Positions 44,288 to 53,265 are shown, counted from the first letter of the stretch. The stretch: 64,000 nt of DNA from Auraticoccus monumenti (GCF_900101785.1 NZ_LT629688.1:2852001-2916000), one strand, 5' to 3'. Translations and numbers: made by a program. The notes: generated from the letters alone by a model not told the origin.

Positions 44288-44488
44288 TCACCGGGTGGAC
44301 GGGCCCGAGGGGCTCGACGCGGTGGCGCTCGCCGGCAGCAGCGAGTCCAGACCGTGGCGGCGGTGACCCAGCAGGCGGGCGCAGTTCTCGGCCTCCTGCT
44401 CGGGGGTGAACCACCGCTGGCTGCCCCGTCGGCCGTCCTGCTCGGGCGTCGGTGCGTGATCGACCTGTCGGTCAGCTGAGCTCGTCAT
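44288..44488 (-). CDS. Small hypothetical protein
   Basis: 66 residues from ATG 44488, GGAG about nine bases upstream; longer starts are possible (ATG 44545). The sequence includes QRWFTPEQEAENCARLLGHR and ends in a Ser/Pro tail. The core uses almost only G/C-ending codons, like the surrounding genes, so it is probably real. No family is recognised. It lies directly beside the six-copy repeat array. Confidence 0.5.
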   Translation of the reverse strand: MTSSADRQVDHAPTPEQDGRRGSQRWFTPEQEAENCARLLGHRRHGLDSLLPASATASSPSGPSTR

Positions 44489-44824
44489 ACCGCGAGTCTC
44501 CGCTCGGTCGCGTCCTCGCAGCAAGCACTCTTGCTGATCCAGCAAGTCGCCCGGTGACGTGCCTCCCTGACCGGCGCCGCCGTCCGGGCGGCGAGTGGCC
44601 CCGATGGGTCGTCTGGGGGATGTGGGACACGACGTCTCGGGGCCACTCGCGTCCGGGTTCCCGGGAGTCGCGGCCCGTGACGAGAGCCCTCATTGTCGGG
44701 GAGCCGCGATCCGTGGGGCGAGTGGCCCCGATGGGTCGCGTGGGGGAGCTGGAAGGCGACGTCTTGGGGCCACTCGCCCCTTCCGGCTCGTCCCAGGTCG
44801 ACCGGACCCGGCCGTCGGGTGTCG

Positions 44825-44950
44825 GTCAGGAGTGGATCGGGCGACGGCGCTCGTCGGGGAGGCCGGAGTGGCGCAGGACGTAGGTGCGGAGCTCGTCGCA
44901 CCACTCCTGGGGCGAGCGCGCTGCTCGGGCCACCCGCTCCTGCACTCGGG
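44825..44950 (-). pseudogene. Duplicated 3' tail of a GH67 alpha-glucuronidase gene, copy A
   Basis: 126 bases that align with the last 126 bases of the GH67 gene (45577-45702) at about 88% identity. Translated on the minus strand it still reads VQERVARAARSPQEWCDELR and onward to RPIHS-stop, against VQERLAEQRRSAQEWCDQLC in the real gene. It has no start and lies between repeat copies 2 and 3. Confidence 0.85.
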
Positions 44951-45072
44951 AGCCGCCGTCCCTGCTGCGAGTGGCCCCGATGGGTCGCGTGGGGGAGCTG
45001 GAAGGCGACGTCTTGGGGCCACTCGCCCCTTCCGGCTCTCTCAGGTCGACCGGACCCGGCCGTCGGGTGTCG

Positions 45073-45197
45073 GTCAGGAGTGGATCGGGCGACAGCGCTC
45101 GTCGGGGACGCCAGAGTGGCGCAGGACGTAGGTGCGGAGCTCGTCGCACCACTCCTGGGGCGAGCGCGCTGCTCGCCCAGCCGCTCTTGCACCCGGG
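45073..45197 (-). pseudogene. Duplicated 3' tail of a GH67 alpha-glucuronidase gene, copy B
   Basis: 125 bases, closer to copy A than to the intact gene, with a one-base deletion that shifts the frame after VQERLGEQR. It lies between repeat copies 3 and 4. Each tail is separated from the repeat on its left by a similar 46-47-base linker, as in the intact gene. Confidence 0.85.
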
Positions 45198-45577
45198 AGC
45201 CGCTGTCCGTGCGGCGGGTGGCCCCGATGGGTCGCGTGGGGGACGAGGGAGGCGACGTCTGGGGGTCACTCGCCGCGTCCGGGCTCGTGGACGTCAGGGC
45301 CCGCGACGTGAGCCCTCGCTGACCGGGAGCCGCCATCCGTGCGGCGAGTGGCCCCGATGGGTCGCCTGAGCGATGTTGGAGGCGACGTTTCGGGGCCACT
45401 CGCCGCGTCTGGGCTCAGAGATGCCCGCCACCGACGGCAGCCCTCGTCGACTAGGAGCCGCTATCCGCGCGGCGAGTGGCCTCGATGGGTCGCGTGGGGG
45501 ACGTGGGAGGCGACGTCTGGGGGCCACTCGCCCCTCCCGGCTCGTCCCAGGTCGACCCGGCTCGGGCCGCGGCTAGG

Positions 45578-47584
45578 TCAGGGGTGGATCGGGCGACCGT
45601 GCTCGTCGGGGACACCGGAGTGGCGCCACACGTAGGTGCAGAGCTGGTCGCACCACTCCTGGGCCGAGCGCCGCTGCTCGGCCAGCCGCTCCTGCACCCG
45701 GGCGAAGAGGTCGGCCTCGACCCGGCCCTCCAGACCGGCCCACTGCCGCACCAGCTCCTCCACCCGCTCCACCCCGGCGAGGTGGGTGTCGTAGACGTGC
45801 TGGACGACCGTCCGCCCGCTGTGCAGCCGGTGGGTCCAGGGCACGTGGTGGAAGAAGAGCAGCAGCTCGTCGGGGCAGCTGGCCAGGTCCTCGTAGCGCT
45901 CGCGCCAGGGGGAGGGGTACTGGCCGGTGAACCCCGTCCCGGTGGCACGGGTGCGGTCCACGCCGATGCCGTCGCGGTCGGCGAAGTGGTACGTGCCCCA
46001 GGGGGTGTACTCGTAGCCGTCGACGTCGGGCCCGTAGTGGTGTCCCGGGCGCACCATGAAGCCGACCCCCAGTGGCGCGGTGTAGGACTCGTAGGTCGCC
46101 CAGGAGTCGGTCATCATCGCGCAGACCGTGTCGACGACGTCCTCGTCGTCCGGCCCGAAGGTGGCTGCCGCCCACTCCCGCAGCACCGCGTCGGGGTCGG
46201 CGGTGGGGTCCCAGGCGAGCGCGCCGAAGGCGAACAGGTTGGCCTGGGCCAGCGGGTGACCGGTCCAGAACTCGTCGGTGCCCACGTTGGCGACCCCGAC
46301 CACACCGCCCGCCACCAGCTCGTGCACCGGACGGGTGCCCCGCTCGGCCAGCCCGAAGGTCAGCACCTCCGACCAGGCCGGGCCCAGGTAGCAGACGTGG
46401 CGCTGCTGCCCGGTGTACTCCTGGGTGAGCTGCAGCTCCACGGCGACGGTGGTGGCGGGCACCGCCGCCAGCACCGGGGACACGGGCTCGCGGACCTGGA
46501 AGTCGATCGGGCCGTGCTTGACCTGCAGCACGACGTCGGGCTCGAAGCGGCCGTCCAGCGGGGCGAAGTGGTCCGAGGCGGCGCGGGCCCGGTCGGTGCT
46601 CCGGTCACGCCAGTCCTGACGGTGGTCGTAGACGAAGGCCCGCCAGTGCACCACCCCGCCGTGCGGGGCCAGGGCCCGGGCCAGCACGTTCGCGCCGTCG
46701 GCGTGGTCGCGGCCGTAGGCGAACGGGCCGGGCTGGCCCTCGGAGTCGGCCTTGACCACGAAGCCGCCGAAGTCGGGGACGGCGGCGTAGACGCGCCCGG
46801 CCGCCTCCGTCCACCAGCGGGCCACCTCCTCGGCCAGCGGGTCCGCGGTGGACAGCCCGCCGAGCACGATCGGGGAGGCGAAGCTGACCGACAGGTGCAG
46901 CCGGATGCCCCAGCGGCGCAGCACGTCGGCGATCCGGGCGACGTCGGCCAACCGCGGGCCCAGCAGCTCGGTCTCGGCGCGGTGCACGTTGACGTTGTTC
47001 ACCGCCACCCGGTTGACGCCGATCGAGGCCAGCAGGCGGGCGTAGCCGGCGACCCGGCCGAGGTCGGCCCGCACGTCGCCGTCGGCGAAGAAGAGCGAGT
47101 CCCCGGCGTAGCCGCGCTCGACGGTGCCCATCACCGGGTGGCTGACCATGTTGTCCCAGTGGTCCAGCATCCGGCTGCGGTGCGCCGGGCGGCGGACCAC
47201 GACGTCCTCCTCGCCCCGGTGGCGCAGCAGCGCGAAGGTGCCGTGGAGCAGGCCGTGGTCGTCCTCGCCGACCACGGCCGTGCGGTCCCCGTCGCGCGCG
47301 ATCGCGTACCGCTCGGGGCAGCTGGGGCCGTCGTCGTCGAGCGCCTCCAGCGCCCGGGCGACGGCGGGCTCCCCGGCGAGCGCCCGGGCCAGGTCCAGGG
47401 TGAGCAGCAGCAGCCTGGCCGCCGTCGGGTCCGGCTCGAGGTGACCGCCGTGCAGCCGCGTGGCGGCGCGGGCCTCGTCGCTGACCGTGGCCACCAGCGG
47501 GCCGGTGCCGGACACGTGGACGGCGGTCGCCAGTGCGGTGGTGGCGTCCTCGGGCAGCCAGGCGGCGTGGATCGGGGAGGGCAT
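45578..47584 (-). CDS. aguA: Alpha-glucuronidase, glycoside hydrolase family 67
   Basis: 668 residues from ATG 47584 with AGGAG four to five bases upstream. GH67 features: RMLDHWDNMV, RGYAGDSLF, YARLLASIGVNRVAVNNVNV, DFGGFVVKADSEGQPGP with the general-acid Glu 282, and the base pair Asp 361 (KHGPIDFQ) and Glu 389 (LQLTQEYTGQQRH). FHHVPWTHRLHSGRTVVQ is near the end. It removes 4-O-methylglucuronate from xylo-oligosaccharides, and with no signal peptide it is cytoplasmic. It is 20 bases after its LacI gene. Its 3' end has been duplicated twice downstream. Confidence 0.95.
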   Translation of the reverse strand: MPSPIHAAWLPEDATTALATAVHVSGTGPLVATVSDEARAATRLHGGHLEPDPTAARLLLLTLDLARALAGEPAVARALEALDDDGPSCPERYAIARDGDRTAVVGEDDHGLLHGTFALLRHRGEEDVVVRRPAHRSRMLDHWDNMVSHPVMGTVERGYAGDSLFFADGDVRADLGRVAGYARLLASIGVNRVAVNNVNVHRAETELLGPRLADVARIADVLRRWGIRLHLSVSFASPIVLGGLSTADPLAEEVARWWTEAAGRVYAAVPDFGGFVVKADSEGQPGPFAYGRDHADGANVLARALAPHGGVVHWRAFVYDHRQDWRDRSTDRARAASDHFAPLDGRFEPDVVLQVKHGPIDFQVREPVSPVLAAVPATTVAVELQLTQEYTGQQRHVCYLGPAWSEVLTFGLAERGTRPVHELVAGGVVGVANVGTDEFWTGHPLAQANLFAFGALAWDPTADPDAVLREWAAATFGPDDEDVVDTVCAMMTDSWATYESYTAPLGVGFMVRPGHHYGPDVDGYEYTPWGTYHFADRDGIGVDRTRATGTGFTGQYPSPWRERYEDLASCPDELLLFFHHVPWTHRLHSGRTVVQHVYDTHLAGVERVEELVRQWAGLEGRVEADLFARVQERLAEQRRSAQEWCDQLCTYVWRHSGVPDEHGRPIHP

Positions 47585-47604
47585 CGTCGCTCCTGGGATC
47601 GGGG

Positions 47605-48645
47605 TCAGGACGGGGGAGGGGCGGTGCTGGAGCGGACCACCAGGTCCGTGGCCAGGTCCACCCGGCGCAGCGAGGCACCGAGGGTGGGGCTGGGTTCGAG
47701 GACCATCCGGGTGGCGGTGGCGGCCATCGCGTGCAGCGGCTGGTGCACGGTGGTCAGCGGCGGGTCGACCCAGGCCGACAGCGGCAGGTCGTCGTAGCCC
47801 ACCAGCGACAGGTCCTCCGGGACCCGCAGCCCCAGCTCCCGGGCCGCCCTCAGCACCCCGAGGGCCTGCATGTCGGAACCGGCGAAGACGGCCGTGGGAC
47901 GGTCCTCGCGGGTGAGCAGGGCGCGTCCGTGCCGGTAGCCACCCTCCATGGTGAAGTTCTCGTAGCGGACCAGGGTGGGGTCGACCGGCACCCCCAGCTC
48001 GTCGTGGGCGCTGCCGAAACCGTCCACCCGGGCGCGGGAGCACAGCACGTCCACGGGGCCGGAGGCCATCGCCACCCGCCGGTGCCCGAGCTGGAGCAGG
48101 TGCCGGGTGGCCGACAGCCCGCCGTGCCAGTTGTTGGAGCCGACGGTGGCCACGTCGGCCGGGGTCTCGCCGTCGGTGTCCACCACCACGAACGGGATCG
48201 AGCGGCTCTCCAGCTGGTGGCGCTGGGTCGGGTCCAGGGTGGAGAGGACCAGGATCACCCCGACCGGGCGGCGGGCCAGCACCCGGTCCATCCACCCCTG
48301 CTCGGGGCTGTGGCGACCGCCCAGCGTCGAGAGCACGACGCCGACGCCGGCCCGCGAGGCGGCCTCCTCGACCCCCCGCACGATCTCCATCGCCCAGGCC
48401 GACCCGATCTCGTGGAAGACCAGGTCGATCAGGGGCGGTGACGTCCCCTGGGGCTGGGAGCGGCGTCGCTGGTAGCCGCTGCGCTGCAGCGCCTCCTCGA
48501 TCCTCGCCCGGGTCTCGGGGGCGACGTCGGAACGGCCGTTCAGCACCTTGGACACGGTGGGCACCGACACCCCGACCTCCGCCGCGATGGTGGAGATGGT
48601 CGGGCCGGCCCGACCACCGCTGGTCGAGGAGGGCGAGGAGGGCAT
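47605..48645 (-). CDS. LacI family transcriptional regulator, probable xylo-oligosaccharide repressor
   Basis: 346 residues from ATG 48645 (GTG 48651 overlaps the AGAAGG ribosome site and is less likely). Helix-turn-helix at residues about 15-40 (STIAAEVGVSVPTVSKVLNG). The core domain ends GYDDLPLSAWVDPPLTTVHQP. It is co-directional with aguA and faces the GH3/transport operon. Palindromes at 48680-48694 and 48827-48859 are candidate sites for it, which would make it a shared repressor of both directions. Confidence 0.9.
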   Translation of the reverse strand: MPSSPSSTSGGRAGPTISTIAAEVGVSVPTVSKVLNGRSDVAPETRARIEEALQRSGYQRRRSQPQGTSPPLIDLVFHEIGSAWAMEIVRGVEEAASRAGVGVVLSTLGGRHSPEQGWMDRVLARRPVGVILVLSTLDPTQRHQLESRSIPFVVVDTDGETPADVATVGSNNWHGGLSATRHLLQLGHRRVAMASGPVDVLCSRARVDGFGSAHDELGVPVDPTLVRYENFTMEGGYRHGRALLTREDRPTAVFAGSDMQALGVLRAARELGLRVPEDLSLVGYDDLPLSAWVDPPLTTVHQPLHAMAATATRMVLEPSPTLGASLRRVDLATDLVVRSSTAPPPS

Positions 48646-48679
48646 GGCCACCTTCTACTGAGGACGTCGAGGACCGCAA

Positions 48680-48694
48680 CTATCGGAACGGTAG
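48680..48694 (-). promoter_or_regulatory. Candidate LacI operator near its own start
   Basis: CTATCG-GAA-CGGTAG, symmetric except one pair, about 35 bases upstream of the LacI ATG. A nine-base inverted pair GCAGCAGTC (48694) and GACTGCTGC (48789) begins here and ends at the -35 of the rightward promoter, which could allow DNA looping. Confidence 0.45.
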
Positions 48695-48797
48695 CAGCAG
48701 TCTGCGTCCCGGGGCGCGTGAAACCCTCCTCCCGCGTGGCGCCCGCCACTCGCACCTCTGCGACGCACGACACCCGGTACCGAGAGCGGACTGCTGC

Positions 48798-48859
48798 TTG
48801 ACGGTCAGCCGGACGTCGACTTATGGTCGAAACATAACCAGTAGCGGTCGAAACTTTCG
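48798..48859 (+). promoter_or_regulatory. Promoter and operators of the GH3/transport operon
   Basis: -35 TTGACG (48798-48803), 17 bases, -10 TTATGG (48821-48826). The palindrome CGAAACTTTCG (48849-48859) and a half copy TCGAAAC (48827-48833) flank the expected start, as in LacI-repressed sugar operons. Confidence 0.7.
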
Positions 48860-48882
48860 GCCGATGGACGAGGGAGTCCCAC

Positions 48883-51237
48883 GTGGTCGATCGAGGAGCG
48901 TCGGAGGGCACCGCCCTCTGGCAGGACGTCTCGCTGCCGGCGGAGGTGCGGGCTGAGGACCTCGCGGCGCGGATGACCCTCCCGGAGAAGCTGGCCCAGC
49001 TCGTCGGGCTGTGGGTCGGTGCCGATGCCTCCGGGGGCGGGGTCGCCCCCCGCCAGGCCGAGATGGCCGCCCCCGTGGTCTGGGAGGACGCGATCCAGCA
49101 CGGCCTGGGCCAGCTCACCCGTCCCTACGGCACCGTCCCGGTCGAGCCCACCGTCGCCGCGCGCTCGCTCGCCGCCGCCCAGCAGCAGGTGGTGGCGGCC
49201 AGCCGCTTCGGGCTCCCGGCCCTGGTGCACGAGGAGTGCCTGACCGGGTTCGCCGCCTGGCAGGCCACCGTCTACCCCGCGCCGCTGGCCTGGGGGGCGG
49301 CCTTCCACCCCGAGCTGGTCGAGGAGGTGGCCCGGTCCATCGGTGCCTCGATGCGCGCCGCCGGCGTCCACCAGGGACTGGCTCCCGTGCTGGACGTCAC
49401 CCGCGACCCCCGCTGGGGACGCACCGAGGAGACCATCGGCGAGGACCCCTACCTGGTGGCCACGCTCGGCGCGGCCTACGTCGCCGGGCTCGAGGGCACC
49501 GGGCTGGTGGCCACCCTCAAGCACTTCGCCGGGTACGCCGGCTCCCGGGCGGCCCGCAACCTGGCCCCGGTCTCGATCGGGCCGCGCGAGCTGGCCGACG
49601 TCGTCCTCCCGCCCTTCGAGACCGCGCTGCGCCACGGCGGCGCCCGCTCGGTGATGCACTCCTACACCGAGCTGGACGGGGTGCCGAGCGCGGCCGACGA
49701 GGAGCTCCTGACCGGGTTGCTGCGGGACCGGTGGGGCTTCACCGGCACCGTCGTGGCCGACTACTTCGGGGTCCGCTTCCTGGAGACGCTGCACCGGGTG
49801 GCCGCCGGTCCCGGGGAGGCGGCGGCGCTGGCGCTGCGGGCCGGGGTCGACGTCGAGCTCCCCAACGGCGACGCCTACACCGGACCCCTGCAGGCCCTGG
49901 TGGAGGCCGGGAAGGTGCCCGAGGCCCTGGTCGACCGCGCCCTGCTCCGGGTGCTGACCCAGAAGGCCGAGCTCGGGCTGCTCGACCCGGACTGGACGCC
50001 GGCCACCCCCGACCCGCTGGTCCTGGACACCGAGGACTCCCGCGAGCTGGCCCTGCGGCTGGCCCGGGAGTCGGTGGTGCTCCTCCGCAACGACGACGCG
50101 CTGCTGCCGCTGCGTCCCGGGACCCGGCTCGCCCTGGTCGGGCCGCTGGCCGACGACCCGATGGCGGTGCTCGGCTGCTACACCTTCCCCGTCCACGTCG
50201 GCCGCCAGCACCCCGGCGTCGCCCTCGGCCTGGAGATCCCCACGGTGCGGGAGCGCCTGCGAACCGACGGGTTCGCCGTGGACCACGCCGAGGGCTGCTC
50301 GGTGGACGGCCCGGACGACTCCGGTCTGGACGGGGCCGTCGCGGCGGCCCGGTCCGCCGACGTCTGCGTCGTCGTGGTGGGGGACCGCTCCGGGCTCTTC
50401 GGCCGCGGCACCTCCGGCGAGGGCTGCGACGCCCCGGACCTGCGGCTGCCGGGCCTCCAGCACGAGCTGGTCACGCGGGTGCTGGCCACCGGCACCCCGA
50501 CGGTGCTGCTCGTGGTCAGCGGACGCCCCTACGCCCTGGGCGGGTTCGAGGCGGCCGGCGCGGTCGTGCAGACCTTCTTCCCCGGGCAGCGCGGCGCGGA
50601 GGCCGTGGTCGACGTGCTCACCGGCCGGGTCTGCCCGTCGGGCCGGCTGCCGGTCAGCGTGCCCGCCGACCCCGGCGCCCAGCCGACCACCTACCTGGCC
50701 GCCCCGCTGGCCCGCCGCTCCGACGTCTCCAACCTCGACCCCACCCCGCTGTTCCCCTTCGGTCACGGGCTGTCCTTCACCTCCTTCGACTGGAGCGACG
50801 TCGAGGCACCCGCCACCTGGCCGGTGGACGGGGACCTGCCGGTGGGGCTGACGGTGACCAACACCGGCGACCGGGCCGGCGCCGACGTGGTCCAGCTCTA
50901 CCTGCACGACCCCGTGGCCCAGGTCACCCGCCCGGTCGAGCGGCTGGTCGGCTACGCCCGCGTCGAGCTGGAGCCCGGCGCCTCGGCACGCCTCACCCTG
51001 ACCGTGCCGGCCGACCTGGCCTCCTTCACCGGGCTGGCCGGACGCCGGGTGGTCGAACCCGGGGCGGTGGAGCTGCGGGTCGCCCGCTCCAGCAGCGACG
51101 TCCACACCCGGCTCGCGGTGGAGATGGTCGGCCCGCTGCGTGAGACCGGGCCGGGGCGCCAGCTGCTCAGCCGGGTCGAGGTCGGCCCCACGACCGCGCA
51201 GGCCCTGGAGCCCCTCGACGAGGAGGACGTGGCATGA
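48883..51237 (+). CDS. Glycoside hydrolase family 3 (beta-xylosidase/beta-glucosidase), first copy
   Basis: 784 residues, GTG start with GGGAG eight bases upstream. Three GH3 parts: TIM barrel (to about 330) with the nucleophile Asp 293 in VVADYFG and the substrate-binding KHF at 213-215; sandwich domain with DRSGLFGRGTSGEGCD; C-terminal Fn3-like domain (VTNTGDRAGADVVQLYLHD). GH3 enzymes of this subgroup remove xylose, glucose or arabinose from oligosaccharide ends. No signal peptide. It heads the operon, and its stop overlaps the permease start (ATGA). Confidence 0.93.
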   Translation: MVDRGASEGTALWQDVSLPAEVRAEDLAARMTLPEKLAQLVGLWVGADASGGGVAPRQAEMAAPVVWEDAIQHGLGQLTRPYGTVPVEPTVAARSLAAAQQQVVAASRFGLPALVHEECLTGFAAWQATVYPAPLAWGAAFHPELVEEVARSIGASMRAAGVHQGLAPVLDVTRDPRWGRTEETIGEDPYLVATLGAAYVAGLEGTGLVATLKHFAGYAGSRAARNLAPVSIGPRELADVVLPPFETALRHGGARSVMHSYTELDGVPSAADEELLTGLLRDRWGFTGTVVADYFGVRFLETLHRVAAGPGEAAALALRAGVDVELPNGDAYTGPLQALVEAGKVPEALVDRALLRVLTQKAELGLLDPDWTPATPDPLVLDTEDSRELALRLARESVVLLRNDDALLPLRPGTRLALVGPLADDPMAVLGCYTFPVHVGRQHPGVALGLEIPTVRERLRTDGFAVDHAEGCSVDGPDDSGLDGAVAAARSADVCVVVVGDRSGLFGRGTSGEGCDAPDLRLPGLQHELVTRVLATGTPTVLLVVSGRPYALGGFEAAGAVVQTFFPGQRGAEAVVDVLTGRVCPSGRLPVSVPADPGAQPTTYLAAPLARRSDVSNLDPTPLFPFGHGLSFTSFDWSDVEAPATWPVDGDLPVGLTVTNTGDRAGADVVQLYLHDPVAQVTRPVERLVGYARVELEPGASARLTLTVPADLASFTGLAGRRVVEPGAVELRVARSSSDVHTRLAVEMVGPLRETGPGRQLLSRVEVGPTTAQALEPLDEEDVA

Positions 51238-52262
51238 CGCTGCAGGACCCGGCGCTGGCCCCCGACGGCAGCCGCGCCACCGGACCGGTCGAGGCGACCG
51301 CCCTGGCCACCGCCGCCGAGCGCGACGCACCCCGGCGACGGCGTCCGCGCCGCTCCACCCGGGTGCCGCTGGGCACCGCGCTCCGCCGGGACTGGCAGCT
51401 GTACTCCCTGGCCCTGCTGCCGCTGGTCTTCTTCCTGGTCTTCCGCTACGTGCCGATGGCGGGCAACGTGATCGCCTTCCGGCGGTTCCAGCCCGGAGGC
51501 AGCATCTTCGGCGAGAGCTGGGTGGGGCTGCGCTACGTCGAGCTCTTCCTCAGCGACCCGACCTTCTGGCAGGTGCTCGGCAACACCCTGACCCTGGGGC
51601 TGCTCTCGCTGGCCATCACCTTCCCGATGCCGATCATGCTGGCGCTGCTGCTCAACGAAGTCCGCACCCGGGCCTTCAAGGGCTTCGTGCAGACGGTGTC
51701 CTACCTCCCGCACTTCCTCTCCATCGTCATCGTGGCCGGGATGGTGATGCAGCTGACGTCCCTGGACGGCACCATCAACCAGGTCGTCCGCGCGCTGGGC
51801 GGGGAGGCGGTGCCCTTCATCCAGCGCCCGGAGTGGTTCCGCATCATCTACGTCTCCTCGGAGGTGTGGCAGACCGTCGGCTGGGGCACGATCCTCTACC
51901 TCGCGGTGCTCACCACCATCGACCCGAGCCTGTACGAGGCGGCCCGGATCGACGGTGCCAACCGCTGGCGCCAGACCTGGCACGTCACCCTGACCGGCAT
52001 CCGCCCGACCATGGTGACCCTGCTGATCCTCAACATCGGCACCTTCATGGCGGTCGGCTTCGAGAAGATCCTGCTGCTCTACAACCCGCTGACCTACCCG
52101 ACCGCGGACGTGATCTCGACCTACCTGTACCGGGTGGGGCTGGAGTCCAACAACTTCAGCTACGCCGCCGCGATCGGCATGTTCGAGGCGGTCATCGGCC
52201 TCACCCTCATCCTGTCCGCCAACGCGATCTCGCGCCGACTCCTGGGGACGAGCCTGTGGTGA
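51234..52262 (+). CDS. CUT1 sugar ABC transporter permease, LplB-like
   Basis: 342 residues after a basic N-terminal region of about 45 (PRRRRPRRSTR). Six membrane segments. The EAA loop that contacts the ATPase reads EAARIDGANRWRQTWHVTL. LplB/YtcP-type permeases carry aldouronates or other oligosaccharides and use a shared MsmX-type ATPase; no ATPase gene is present here, which fits. It is coupled to GH3 upstream and the second permease downstream (GTGA). Confidence 0.92.
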   Translation: MTLQDPALAPDGSRATGPVEATALATAAERDAPRRRRPRRSTRVPLGTALRRDWQLYSLALLPLVFFLVFRYVPMAGNVIAFRRFQPGGSIFGESWVGLRYVELFLSDPTFWQVLGNTLTLGLLSLAITFPMPIMLALLLNEVRTRAFKGFVQTVSYLPHFLSIVIVAGMVMQLTSLDGTINQVVRALGGEAVPFIQRPEWFRIIYVSSEVWQTVGWGTILYLAVLTTIDPSLYEAARIDGANRWRQTWHVTLTGIRPTMVTLLILNIGTFMAVGFEKILLLYNPLTYPTADVISTYLYRVGLESNNFSYAAAIGMFEAVIGLTLILSANAISRRLLGTSLW

Positions 52263-53206
52263 CCACCAAACCTGTCGTGACCCTCGCCGACGCCCGGACC
52301 ACCGCCGGGGCACGACGTCGCCGCTCCGGTGCGGGCGCGGACGGCCGCACCCGTGGGGAGCGGGCCTTCTCCCTGGTCAACGGGGTCATCCTGCTGGGGG
52401 TGGTGGCGGTGACGCTGTACCCCTTCCTCAACATCCTGGCCCAGTCGTTCAGCTCGGAGTCCGCGATCCGCTCCGGCCAGGTGAACCTGGTGCCGCGCGG
52501 GTTCAACACCACCACCTACGCGCTGGTGATGCAGGACTCGATGTTCTGGACCAACTACAAGAACACCGTCGTCTACACCGTGGTGGCCACCGTCATCGCC
52601 ATCGTGCTCACCACCTGCTACGCCTACGTGCTGAGCAAGAAGCGGCTGCGCGGCCGCGGGCTGCTGATCGGCATCGCGGTGTTCACCATGTTCTTCAACG
52701 GCGGGCTGATCCCCAACTACGTGCTGATCTCCAGCCTCGGGCTGCGCAACACGCTGTGGGCGGTGGTGCTGCCCAACGCCATCTCGGTGTTCAACCTGCT
52801 GGTGATGAAGGCCTTCTTCGAGAACCTCCCCGAGGAGCTGGAGGAGGCCGCCCAGATCGACGGGCTGAACACCTACGGGACCCTCTGGTACGTCGTGCTG
52901 CCGCTGTCCAAGGCGGTGCTGGCCACCATGGTCCTCTTCTACGCCGTCTCGTTCTGGAACTCCTGGTTCCAGGCGTTCCTCTACATGGACCGCTCCGAGC
53001 TCTTCCCGGTGACGGTCTACCTGCGCAACCTGATCGCCGGCGCCTCCACGGCCAGCTCGGCCGGCGCCGGGGCCGACGTCGCCCAGGTGGCGGCCAACAT
53101 CCAGTCGGTGACGATGGTGCTCACCGTGCTGCCGATCCTGTGCGTCTACCCCTTCGTCCAGCGCTACTTCGTCTCGGGCGTGATGCTCGGCTCGGTCAAG
53201 GGCTGA
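52259..53206 (+). CDS. CUT1 sugar ABC transporter permease, LplC-like
   Basis: 315 residues from the GTG at 52259 overlapping the previous stop. Six membrane segments. The EAA loop is EEAAQIDGLNTYGTLWYVVLP. ESAIRSGQVNLVPRGF and MFFNGGLIPNYVLISSLGL are typical of the LplC/YtcP group. It pairs with the LplB-like permease. The binding-protein gene follows after 59 bases. Confidence 0.92.
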   Translation: MTTKPVVTLADARTTAGARRRRSGAGADGRTRGERAFSLVNGVILLGVVAVTLYPFLNILAQSFSSESAIRSGQVNLVPRGFNTTTYALVMQDSMFWTNYKNTVVYTVVATVIAIVLTTCYAYVLSKKRLRGRGLLIGIAVFTMFFNGGLIPNYVLISSLGLRNTLWAVVLPNAISVFNLLVMKAFFENLPEELEEAAQIDGLNTYGTLWYVVLPLSKAVLATMVLFYAVSFWNSWFQAFLYMDRSELFPVTVYLRNLIAGASTASSAGAGADVAQVAANIQSVTMVLTVLPILCVYPFVQRYFVSGVMLGSVKG

Positions 53207-53265
53207 GCGTCCTGCGTCCCCGCACTCCCCAACCACCCACGACACAGCCGTCGGAAGGAACACCC

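Larger units (their letters stand above)
44591..45531. repeat. Array of six 60-bp palindromic repeats
   Basis: Six copies of exactly 60 bases start at 44591, 44718, 44967, 45214, 45344 and 45472. Each begins GCGAGTGGCCCC and ends GGGGCCACTCGC or a close variant, giving a 12-bp outer stem. An inner 5-bp stem (GTCGC with GCGAC) closes a 16-base loop. Copy 1 has GTCGT with ACGAC, a compensatory pair. Copies 2 and 3 are identical. Spacings are about 128 or 248 bases. A shared GAGCCGC-TCCGTGCG-like flank precedes most copies. The whole stretch 44489-45577 has no credible gene. On the minus strand copy 6 lies 46 bases past the GH67 stop, so it may also act as its terminator. Confidence 0.9.

Noticed and set aside
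44485-45399. Long open reading frames of 100-300 codons across the repeat array
   Set aside because: They repeat the same low-complexity Arg/Pro/Ala peptides in several frames on both strands, as expected from GC-rich repeats without stops, and have no ribosome sites.
44591-45531. CRISPR array
   Set aside because: The repeats are 60 bases and palindromic almost throughout, the gaps are 67-189 bases and partly related to each other, and no cas gene is in the window.
44591-45577. Integron cassette array with attC sites
   Set aside because: The palindromes lack the GTTRRRY/RYYYAAC core ends of attC sites, and there is no integrase gene.
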